A stretch of 64,000 bases of DNA, taken from positions 372,001 to 436,000 of the forward strand of contig JAJQJQ010000036.1 of NCBI GenBank assembly GCA_028622995.1, read 5' to 3'. Shown piece by piece: positions 23,224-32,794 of the stretch. Both the position numbers and the translations under genes were made by a program. How positions within the stretch are numbered: the first letter of the stretch is position 1; each line of letters begins with the position of its first letter. The notes under the pieces are model-generated. The model searched no databases and was not told the DNA's origin. It saw nothing but the letters and a program-made list of their open reading frames with translations. This DNA comes from Panagrolaimus kolymaensis (lineage: Eukaryota; Nematoda; Chromadorea; Rhabditida; Panagrolaimidae).

Positions 23224-23764
23224 TTAATCTTTGTCAATTTCAAGAGAAATGTTATCACCAAATGTTTTGTAAAGATCCGAACGAAGCGCAGACATTTGTT
23301 TACGAATATGCTCCATTTCAGTATCGACATGATTCTTCTTGAGTTTAGCTTCTTCAAGACGCTTTTCTATTAAATCACTAACATCATCAGATTTAGTTGA
23401 AATGAAAATTTCTCCAAATTTTACAGGAATCTTTGGTTCATCAATTTCAAGAAGTTCAAGTTCAGCATCTTCAAAACCAGCTATTTGATTCTTCAATGAT
23501 TTTGTTTCAGCCTGAAAAAAGGAAATTTAGTAAGATAGAACAATAATGATGATAAAGAAGAAGCCGTGAGGCAACATTATGATTCATATCTTGATCGCTA
23601 ACTTTGACAAGTAGTTACTGAAGGAAGACAAATAGCAAGCACAAAACACAAGTTAATCATAACCAAAAGCTATTTACCTCTAATTGTTGTTCACGATCAA
23701 ATAAGCGAGCAAATGTGTTGATTTTTTGTTGATCTTCAGGTGATACAGATGTTTTATGTTCCAT
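23224..23764 (-). CDS. pfd-4: Prefoldin subunit 4
   Basis: Two exons (23764-23678 and 23511-23224) encode 124 residues, the usual length for this subunit. The protein is an N-terminal coiled coil (MEHKTSVSPEDQQKINTFAR...), a short hairpin region with LLEIDEPKIPVKFGEIFI, and a C-terminal coiled coil with ISLEIDKD at the end, which is the beta-type prefoldin layout. Prefoldin is a cytosolic hexamer that delivers unfolded actin and tubulin to the chaperonin CCT. The ATG sits immediately after TTTTTAG, a candidate spliced-leader acceptor. The gene starts 170 bp after the stop codon of the RBM19-like gene on the same strand, which suggests a two-gene operon. Confidence 0.9.
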
Positions 23765-23934
23765 CTAAAAATTAAGAAGCTTTTAACAAAAATAAACAAG
23801 GTAAGTAAAGAAGGTATCAAATCAGTAATGAAAACTGTTGTGAATCCATAAAACGAGACAAGAATAATACTATTAAACTTTTATTAAACTCAACAACAAA
23901 ATAACAAAACAATAATATTCATAATTTTAACATT

Positions 23935-25766
23935 TCATTTTTGTTTGAACGCATTCATAGCTTCTTGTAATCCTTTTTGAGTAACTCGTCTGTTCCTAAA
24001 ACGTAATCATTCATTATAATCATCAACAATTCAATCAAAAAGCTTACTTTTTATCGATCATTTTTCCATGTTTCACCGTTTCTTTAACTTTGCTAAGTTC
24101 AAGAACCATTCGACGACCAGCAAAATGAACACCTTCAAACATTTGAAAAGCTTTTTGTGCATCACGAGTATCAACAAATTCCACGAAACAAAATCCACGC
24201 TTTTTACCAGTGACATCTTCAGGTATACGAATTTCTTTAACTTCTCCAACAGCTTTCATCAAAGGCATCAATTCGGATTCTTTGATAGTAAAAGGCAAAT
24301 TTCGAATGACGATAGTTTTGCTTCGTTCTTTATCAGCCGTTTCTGATTCTTCATCGTCATCTTCTTCTTCTTTTTTAACAACAACTTTTGTTTCATCAGG
24401 AATTTTATCAAAGATTGCAGCAGGAGCAAATTCAAGCTTTACTGGTCTTCCTCTAAACATAGCACCATTTATTCGATCAAAAGCAGCTTTGGCGCCAGAT
24501 TCATTGAGTTCAAGAATAGCAGTAAGTCCCATATCTTGGTTGAAAATTATCCTTCGAATAGTACCAAATGGTCGAAAAGTTCTTTGGACATCTTCTTGAG
24601 TGAAATCAGGTGGCAAATTCTTAGCGATGAGAGTAGTCCTTGATCGTTCTGGTCCTTGTCCAAATGAGTAAATATTCACATTGTTATCAAGAAGAAATTG
24701 TCGAACATCTTGTAATATTCTCAATTCAGCAAGTGCCAAAGCTGTTGGTGGTCTAAAACAAAGTGATTTCAAAAAAGCAAAAAGTGATAAAGTTACTTAC
24801 GGCAAATCTTTAGATCCTTCAAGAAGTTTACTCTTTTCAATTTCCAGCTTCTTTGAAAAGGTTTCAGCTACAACATCACCACTAACAAATAACGCATTCC
24901 AAGATTTTGTTCCATGATCGACATGAGATTTTGGCACGAATGGAAGATTCATTGTTGGTTGAGCTGCATTGAGTTCCCGTCGATCATCACATGGAAAAAT
25001 TTTCAATATTTTGCCCTAAAAAGCATACAAACGTTTATTCTTTGTTCCAGTAATAGTAAAAGAACCCACTAAAAATTCTGTTCCATCTAAACTTTTGTAC
25101 AATTCGACAGCTCGACCACGATCAGTAAAAGTAATGTATGCATTTCCATTACAATCTCCAGTTTTCTTATTGAATAAGCATCGAAGTTCTTCAGTATCTT
25201 CGTCACCAATGAGTTCGCGTAAATTTTCTTCTGTGCAACAATAAGCTAAATTTTGCAACCATAATCTTCCATTATTAGCAATCTTTTCAATTTGAGCTTT
25301 CTTAGTTTCGGATATATCATCGGTTGCCTCTTCTTCGTCATCTTGGATGTCTTCTTCTTTCTTTACTTTCTTTGATGATTTTTTGTTATCTTCGAAAGGT
25401 GTTGGACGTTTACTATAAAAAGTGATATGAAGAAAAGCGATGGAAATGTGTGAATACTTACTTTGAAAACTTTTGAATAGGTTGAGCAATTTCGACCTGA
25501 AAAACAAAATTTACCTTCGTTTAAAAATGAAATGAACTTACTTGAATTCTCGTTGTTCCCATATAAGTTTTATCATAAGTTTTAACAGCTTTTGAAGCGG
25601 AATCTTTATCTTTGAATCCAACAAATGCAACACCATTTGATTTACCTTTAGCTAAAGCTGGAAGATCCACGCTTGTAATTACTCCGCAATCAGAAAATTT
25701 CTTAGTTAGTTGTGTTTCATTATATAAACGCGGGGGTAAACCTTTAACACAAATTCTGGTACTCAT
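23935..25766 (-). CDS. rbd-1: Multi-RRM RNA-binding protein, RBM19/Mrd1-like
   Basis: Six in-phase exons: 25766-25542, 25496-25462, 25412-25070, 25015-24801, 24752-24048, 23995-23935, giving 527 residues. The 54-bp intron at 25069-25016 starts GTGGGT; reading through it gives a false early stop. Four RRMs are seen: STRICVKGLPPRL at the start, RLWLQNLAYCCTEENLREL, TTLIAKNLPPDFTQEDVQR, and a last one (TIVIRNLPFTIKESEL ... KKRGFCFVEFVDTRDAQKA) with typical RNP1. Acidic KE/DE linkers separate them. The N-terminal RRM, the DDRRELNA linker and the final RRM pair match RBM19/Mrd1 (C. elegans RBD-1), a nucleolar factor for 18S pre-rRNA processing. It is clearly shorter than the usual 850-950 residues with five or six RRMs. 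Confidence 0.85.
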
Positions 25767-26691
25767 ATTTTTGATTGAATAAGAAAAAAAAAGTTTGAGG
25801 AGAAAATTGAAAGACTTTGAAAACAAAAAAAGTTTCAATGAAAAATGTGTAATGTCGCTGAAACACATAAAGCCAGAGAAGGTTATGGATCAATCCTAAA
25901 AAATTTGAGACATTGAAAATAAAATTTTTCTAATATGAAAGTTTTAGAATTTGAAATATTTTTTTATTCAAGTTTTCGATTATGGATTAAAGGAAAAATT
26001 ACTGTTGAAAATATAAAACAATTAAAAATACGTGGTTTTTTTAAAATAAAAATGGCAAATTACGTTAGAAGTTTTGTTTCAGAGTATTTGTGCGGATTAT
26101 TTTTTCTTATTTATCTTTGTTGTTGAATGAAATTTTTTAACTTTGATGAAAAACTTTTATCCCAGAATTAAGAAACGGTAATACATAAGATAACTTTATT
26201 CTTTCTTTTCTTGATGCAAGGTTTCCTAAATGTTTTTTTTTTCGCCAGTAAATTGTCGCTTCATTTTTAGCTTGCCTTTATTATATTTTTTGCTACCATG
26301 GTTTTTTTGTTTTTTATCTTTATTACCTCAAATTTATGTAATATAAGCAAACCAAATAAAAAAAGAGGCAAGAGAAGAACAAAAAAAAGGCTTAGAAATG
26401 GAGACACTTTATTTTTTTTTCATTGCGGCGGCAAAAAAAGAAATGTATGTGTCGTCTTTCACTTTGGTGAGCGAGCGACTACGCTGATGATGACTGACCA
26501 AAATTGAAAAAAGTGAAGAAGAAGAAGAAGAAAAAAAATAAGGAAGCGAAGGAAGGAACGAAATGGCTGACATCATGACATGGGCGAGAACGAAAAAAAT
26601 TAATGTTGGATGCACATTTTTGCACAAGGCCAGCAAGAAGCAGAGAGGATAGAGTACAATTCGACTCTTATCTGGCGAGTAATAAAAATAT

Positions 26692-26729
<38 letters not shown>

Positions 26730-27470
26730 ACATACATACATTCACCTTCAGTTTGGTTTAGTTTGGCTGGGAGCGGGAAAGCTGACGACGACGACGAAAA
26801 TATCGACATTTTGGAAGCAAATGCAATGCAGCGAATGCAAAAAAAACATTAGCGAGCCAACCAACCAAAAATGCGCACAAATAAATAAAAAAACTAAAAA
26901 GTGCGCGTATTTATTTTTTATAAATTAATAATTTCATAAATGTACCTATGTTTTAATAATCTTTTTGAGGGATGTTATTTATGGGAAAATACATAAAGGC
27001 TTTTCGAAATTGTTTATAAAAAATACAAGCGATGGAAATTTTTTACTTCGGAAGATTCAACCGATGTCGTAAAGCTGCCTTTGTGAAATTTATTGATTGA
27101 TTTTTTTGGCTTCCTTCTTGGCGGAAAATTTAGATTTCAAAAAACTATAGCGAGTTAAAAAAAACCAAAAAGAATTGTTTCAAAAATTGCAAGTTTTCGT
27201 CTAAATTTTTTTTCTCGAGAAATTTTGATTTCATAAATTATAAATTCAGAAGATGATAGACAAATAAATATCTGATTTGCTGAAATCGTTAAATTATTCG
27301 AATTAAAAAAAATAAGATTCTGAAACAAAATTTTTATTTTTCGGCGAATCAGTGTTAAAAATGCGAGAAATTTTGATTTGTTACTCAAAATAATTGATGA
27401 TCGTGTTCTTTTTTCCAATTGATTTTTTCTTAATTAAAATTTTTCCATTTTTAGATTCCTTTTTGAAAAA
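25767..27470. other. Intergenic region between divergent genes, with a (GA)n microsatellite
   Basis: This spacer separates the RBM19-like and FLYWCH genes, which point away from each other, so it should hold both promoters. A run of about 16 GA dinucleotides lies at 26695-26727. The ORFs here (25935-26126, 26298-26507, 26741-26409) lack start context or any family likeness. No core promoter could be assigned. Confidence 0.5.
26695..26727. repeat. (GA)n microsatellite
   Basis: Pure AG dinucleotide run of 33 bases, flanked by TGTC and CATAACATACATACATTC. It lies in the shared upstream region of two divergent genes. GA runs can act as GAGA-type promoter elements in animals, but nothing here shows use. 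Confidence 0.9.
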
Positions 27471-29586
27471 ATGTCAAAAGCTCAATTTTTTATGTCCCAA
27501 CGTGGCAGGCCCAAACTCGCCTTTCAAGGTTATATTTATCAATGCCAACGCGAAATGGGCCATTATACAACTTGGAGATGTGAAGCTCGAGAGAAGCATG
27601 TCAAATGCACGGGAAAAGCTAAATCATGCCATGATCAAGTTGAAATTTTAGTTCCACACAATCATCCTCCAGATTATCCAAGAGTTCAAAGTGAAATATT
27701 AAAAAGGACTATAATTGAAAATGCTGCAGCTCAAGGATTATCAGGAAGTTCGGATATCAATGGAATAGTTTCTTCCATTCCTGATTCAATTGCAGCTAAA
27801 ATGCCGACATTGGATTGTATGAAACGGGCAATCAGAAGGTATGATTCTAATTTCCTGGAAAAAATCTCAAATTTTTTTTTCATAATCCCCAAATTTTTGA
27901 AATTTGTTATTTTTGGTTGAAATTTTTAAAAAAGTAAAAAATGGAGGATTTCAAAGTTTTTTTATTTAAACATATTTTAAAGTTGCAAAGAATAACGTTT
28001 TATATTTTTGAAAAATTTAGCAAAAAAAAATTAAAAACCGTAAAAAGTTCGATTACAGAAATTATGAATTACTAAACAAAATTCTTCAAAAATACAGAAA
28101 AATTTCATTTAATTAAATATATAATTTTTTCTTCTAGAAGACAACACACGATGATGGGTGGCGGTGGTGGTGGATCTGCTGACCCTAATAATCGATCTGG
28201 ATCTGTTACAGCAATCCAAAAGCAGCTTAATGGCCCTTCACTTCCTCCTTTACCGACGACGACAATGCTACAAAATAATAATGGAAATAATGGAAATAAT
28301 GATTATTATTCAAATATTCTTCCAGAATCATCTAATTCCATGGATATTTTTAGTAGTAACAATTCCAGCAACAACCATTATGATGCAAAACAACAACTTC
28401 AATCATCCATTTTTGATCCAAATCCAGCAACTTGTAGTTATACAATAAATCTTGAACCTCCCCTATCTCCCATGTCAACGTCATCAAATAATAACAATGA
28501 GGATCAAGAACCAATTGGATCATCAAATAATGGATTCATGGAATTTATTTGTCACCTTCAAGGTGAAGTAAATGATCTCAAAACTGAGAATGCTGAACTT
28601 AAATCTCAACTTAAAAAAGCTGATGAAAGATTAAATGAAATTGAAAGGAGATTAAAAATTAATAAAAAAGAATTACCAGCGGTAAGTTGCTTCAAAAAAA
28701 ATAAAAATAAAGCTAACATAAGAAAAGCATCGATGGAATGACTGGATGATAGTAACTATCTTTAGAAGATTATCGCTAAAATTTTGTTACTATCATATGA
28801 ATGAGAGTAATTAATTTTTTAAAAATATTGTTAAAATTTAATTACTGTCTCGCTTTCTTTATCAGTCGCCGAAGTTCAAATTTTTTAATTTTTTAACTAA
28901 TTTTCCATTGAGTTTCAGGACGCTCGATTTGAAATTACTCGATTAACTCTCTCTAAAATTGGAACCTTTCAATTTTATGGCGGTTCTAAAACTGTTGATG
29001 TCGCATCCTTCCTCCGTCAAGTCTCCCCAGAAGAGCGATCTGTGAATCCCAAATTGCCTCGAATCCTTTTTACTGAATGCATTAAAATGATTTTGGGTGA
29101 TTCGATCGTTTATTACACATATAAAAAACATCCCAAAGAAGGTTGCTTTCAATTGGATTCTAATTTATTTAATTGCATTTTGGGTAAATTTTCTTTATTC
29201 AAATTTTTTTTAAATTGATTTTTGTTTATTTTTTAGGTTTAATTTGTGACGGTTATGGATTAAATAAAGACCCGCTAAAAGATGATGAAAAAGATAAATA
29301 TTTGAGAGAATGCATCGTGGAAGAACTGAATATTACCGCGAGAAGAATTTTGTAAGTCAAAATAAAATAAATAAATATAATAAATTGATTTTTCTTCAGC
29401 AAAGAATCAGCAGCTGATGCTCAAAAAGCCAAAGATCTTCCTCAACCGCCAACGATTATGAGTGCAGCATCAAATGAGCCAACTCCTATTCCATCATTGC
29501 CGACCGATACTGGAGGAGGAGTTAAAAGAGAAACACCTGAAACCCCGGTGGTTTACATAGAAAGTGATGATGATTCGGATTATTAA
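27471..29586 (+). CDS. FLYWCH zinc-finger protein with coiled coil and BEN-like domain
   Basis: Five exons in phase: 27471-27838, 28138-28681, 28919-29183, 29237-29351, 29400-29586 (TAA); 492 residues. Residues about 8-70 form a FLYWCH finger: RGRPKLAFQGYIYQC, TWRCEA, KCTGKAKSCHD, and PHNHPPD at the end. Then come a Gly/Asn/Ser-rich linker and a heptad-like coiled coil (about residues 258-300, EVNDLKTENAELKSQLKKA). The last part reads LPRILFTECIKMILGD, FQLDSNLFNCILGLI, then YLRECIVEEL and ARRIF, which fits the BEN-domain pattern (R-x-L, LD..L.aI, C-terminal basic helix). FLYWCH and BEN domains both bind DNA or chromatin proteins, so a nuclear regulator is likely. The FLYWCH part recalls C. 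elegans FLH factors. The BEN call is by pattern only. Confidence 0.78.
28748..28852. repeat. Two copies of the GATAGTAAC/GTTACTATC hairpin repeat
   Basis: In intron 2 of the FLYWCH/BEN gene, GATAGTAAC at 28748 is closed by GTTACTATC at 28794. A second, weaker copy (GAGAGTAAT ... ATTACTGTCTC) follows at about 28804-28852. The same hairpin with an ATTGTTAAAATT- or GACAATAATTT-like interior recurs in the unc-53 introns. Confidence 0.65.
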
Positions 29587-29690
29587 AAGATGTTCTTTTT
29601 TGCTTATCATATGCATACATTTTATTGTTTCTCTTAATTTTTTTTATATATAAGCTTACCAGTTACTATTAATTATTGTAGTAAACCGAA

Positions 29691-29930
29691 GGGATCCAGT
29701 AAAAACCGCTCCGCTCCAAGAAACGCTCCGATCCAGTAATTACCGCTCCGATCCAGTAAAAACCGCTCCGATCCAGTATTTTCCGCTCCCGCTCGGTGTT
29801 TTTTTATATACAAATTCAAAAAATTCAAAAAAAGTGAGTTGAATTTCGCCGCCAGACAACCAAAGAAAAATTTTTTTCATTGAAGATGGACCGGCCGGTT
29901 TTTGGAGCGGAGCGGTAAATATTGAGACCC
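29691..29930. mobile_element. 240-bp hAT-like MITE in a 3' flank
   Basis: The ends read GGGATCCAGTAAAAACCGC and, inverted from the right, GGGTCTCAATATTTACCGC; both continue CTCCGCTCC. They are flanked by the same nine bases TAAACCGAA (29682-29690, 29931-29939). An 8-bp duplication is hidden in this, since one base is shared with the ends, as expected for hAT. The left end carries four copies of CCGCTCCGATCCAGTA-like units. There is no coding capacity. It lies 105 bp after the FLYWCH/BEN stop codon, inside the likely 3'UTR or just behind it. Confidence 0.75.
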
Positions 29931-30109
29931 TAAACCGAAGCAAAGGCGGGGCCATTTTTTATTTTTTCTTTAAACAAATAATAAATAAAAACATAGAATA
30001 ATGGAAAACTGTGAATATATATGTGTGGCTTTTGGAAAATAGGGTTAAACATTATAAATAAAAATATAAAAATAAATAAAGTAATTTTACATATGAAGAA
30101 AAGTGAAAG

Positions 30110-32568
30110 CTATTCATCATTATCATCATAGTCGTCATCATTATCGCCATTATCATCGTCGTCATCACCTGTTAGGGTATAAATGCTTGAAATAGCGATT
30201 GGAGCTTTGTCATAACTAACTTTGATTCCAATAACGGTGTTGGTGGCATAATATTCAGCATAATAATTACCATCGAAAAGAGTAATAAATTTATTTTCAT
30301 CAAAGAAAATTTTGCTTATGATGTGTTCAGTGTAGAATTTGATACATTTTCTGAGGATGCGCTTGCATGTTTTTATGTCATACTTTTCTAGAGAATCATT
30401 ATTTTTACTATAGGCCTTCTAAAATTTTGATTTTAAATAATTTTGATAGCTAAAAATTAAACATACGTCGATGATTGCTTTGATGGAAATGTAAAAGTTC
30501 CCAGTTAAACCAAGGCCTTCTTTTTGATTAAAAAAATCGGATGATTCGACTAAAAAAAGATACATTTGTTCTTCATATAAAAAAGAAAGAAGATTATTAC
30601 TTAATTCATCAAAGTGAGCGTAAAAATGGTATGCAATTGAACTTGAAGTTCTATGTTTGTGGTTGGTGGTGATACTTTTTTGAATATTGTGTACGGTATG
30701 CAAGTATGAGTAATATTTATCTTTACTTTCTTCCAGAGTTTCTGAGTCATTTGTTTTGTCTGAAAATTTTTTTTCCAGAAAGTTTTAATAATGAATAAAC
30801 GAAAGATAAAATTCAATTTAAACTTACAATCGAATATCATTTTTAAACCTAAAACCAAGTACTTTTTTGCTGATAAGGTAATTTTTTCGAAATCTTCGGA
30901 TTTTTCTAACTTTTCTTCTAATCGATTAGCAAAACCATGACAAATCATTGCTAAAATTATTAAGTGGATTTTAAAAATATTGTTTTTAAAAAATTACCAA
31001 ATTCTTTATTGGTAAAATGTTCATCCATAACGGCATCATAACGTTGCAATTGGTCGGCGCAATAAAACGAGCTGTCCAAATTCAAATACACAGATATAAA
31101 CTTTTTTGTTTGGTTTCCAAGAGTATTCGCGGCTTCAAAAAGTTATTGCGGATTAGTTTGCAATCTTTACTTTATCCCTCTTTAGAAGATGATTTTTTTT
31201 GAAACTTTTTCTGGGTTTAATTCGTTTTTTGTTTTGTTTTGAAGTTTAGTTATACCTAATGATCAACAAAAACACCAAACTAACAAGCACATAAAGTTTG
31301 ATCTAATATTCCTTTAAATATTTATGTTTTTTTGACTTTAAGAGTAGCCTAAGCTTCAACCAGATTCGAGCTTTTAGATTTAATTTTCTTAATTTTTATA
31401 TTCCGTGTGGTTATATTCAAGAAAGAAGCCAAAAAGGAAAAATTCAAATTATATCCGAAAAAAAGAAAGATTGAAATCTTCAAAAACTTTTAATATATGG
31501 ATTTATTTTAAAAAAAAAGAGATAAACTAAAAAAGTACCTTTGGCTTTCTTTAAAGACTTTAAATACAACTGGAAGCCCATTTGAAAGAATTCATTATCA
31601 TTATTTAATTTTGTGAAACTTAAAAACATTTTTTAAACTAATTTTATTTTATATAAAATTCAGCTTACTTATTTAAGTTTATATGTATTTCTTTATTATT
31701 CCATTTCAATCCAAGAGTATTATCATCAACACCATGAAAAAAATCCATCGAAGGATCTAATGTTTTAAAAAACATCCAGAAAATTTTAATTTCTTCATTA
31801 AAGGGACACCGCAACTTGATGCCTTTTTCAAATTTTAGAAAGCGCGCCATTACACGCAAGCGTAAAGATAAATACTGTATTTTACGTGTAATGACAGTAT
31901 TTATCTTTACGCTTGCGTGTAATGGCGCGCTTTCTAAAATTTGAAAAAGGCATCAAGTTGCGGTGTCCCTTTAAGCTTTGTCACAGTAACTTCAGGACTA
32001 TTACAAAACACGATGAACTTTTGCAGCATTAAGTTGGCACTGTGATATCCGGCATTGTATTGTCCAAAACTAAAAAATCAAAAAAATATTTTAGAAGAAA
32101 AACAGTAAAACAAAAAATTTTTAAATACCTTTCAAATTTTTCAATTAATTCTGTTAGATATTCTTCTTGTGAGACATAACTTTGGACAACTTTTCGCTCA
32201 TCATCGTCATGAGTATAGTATGTTCTATTATTCAAGCACTTCACAGACTCTTGCACCGTTCTGTGCTGTTCACCATTATCGTCAACATAAAAGGTGAAAT
32301 CATTATCAACAGTGATGGCTATAAGTACTGTGGTTTCATTTTCATTAATAACTACATATTTTCTGTCGAAGGTTATCTGTTTTTCTTTGAACTCTTCGCA
32401 TATATTAGTGACAGCTTTGCAACAAAACCATGGGCTTGATTTTAACAATTCTTGATCATAAGTTAATTTAATAGCTTTTTTATAAGAGAAGTAATTAAAA
32501 TAATTCAATTCATTAAAGCTTTGAACACATGAAACAATCAAATCATCTACATTAACAAGATCAACCAT
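30110..32568 (-). pseudogene. Unrecognised seven-exon gene, exon 2 interrupted by a MITE
   Basis: Exons in phase: 32568-32129, 32069-31669 (holding a 171-bp MITE), 31618-31539, 31132-30998, 30950-30828, 30759-30467, 30418-30110 (TAG). About 535 residues are predicted if the insertion and one TA copy are set aside. No family is recognised. The protein looks soluble: it starts MVDLVNVDDLIVSCVQSF, has FYVDDNGEQHRTVQESV and a YHSANLMLQKFIVFC segment, alternating charged helices, and ends in an Asp-rich tail (GDDDDDNGDNDDD). As it stands the insertion adds foreign codons and a TAG soon after VTVTKL, so this copy should make only a fragment. All other exons are intact, which speaks for a recent or allelic break. 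Confidence 0.65.
31801..31971. mobile_element. Perfect palindromic MITE inserted in a coding exon
   Basis: Two inverted arms of about 78 bp match without a visible mismatch around a 15-base loop (ATTTTACGTGTAATG). The ends are AAGGGACACCGC and its inverse, flanked by TA on both sides (31799-31800, 31972-31973), the Tc1/mariner signature. Setting the element and one TA aside joins the two halves of exon 2 in one open frame. The perfect arms indicate a very young copy or one kept palindromic by repair. Confidence 0.9.
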
Positions 32569-32794
32569 ATATATTTTCAAAATTTTTATTTTTTAAATAT
32601 AAAACACACTTTCGTCACTTTGTCGAAGCTAGTTATATACTCGCTGATAAGGAGAAGTACAATTTTTAAGGATTGGTTCTTTATTTTTTTTTATGAGTTT
32701 AAGATGGATTTTTTTTCACTCATTGTTTATTTTTTCTCTTCTCAATTTTCAATTTATTTCTTTATTTTTTCTCTATATTTTTATTTATTTCATC

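Noticed and set aside
24068..24599. Plus-strand ORFs over the RBM19-like gene
   Set aside because: They are shadows opposite a clear RRM-coding frame with good splice sites.
32693..32794. Signal peptide on the three-exon gene
   Set aside because: The hydrophobic stretch is plain T-rich DNA (Phe/Leu/Ile codons), and such readings are everywhere in this window.
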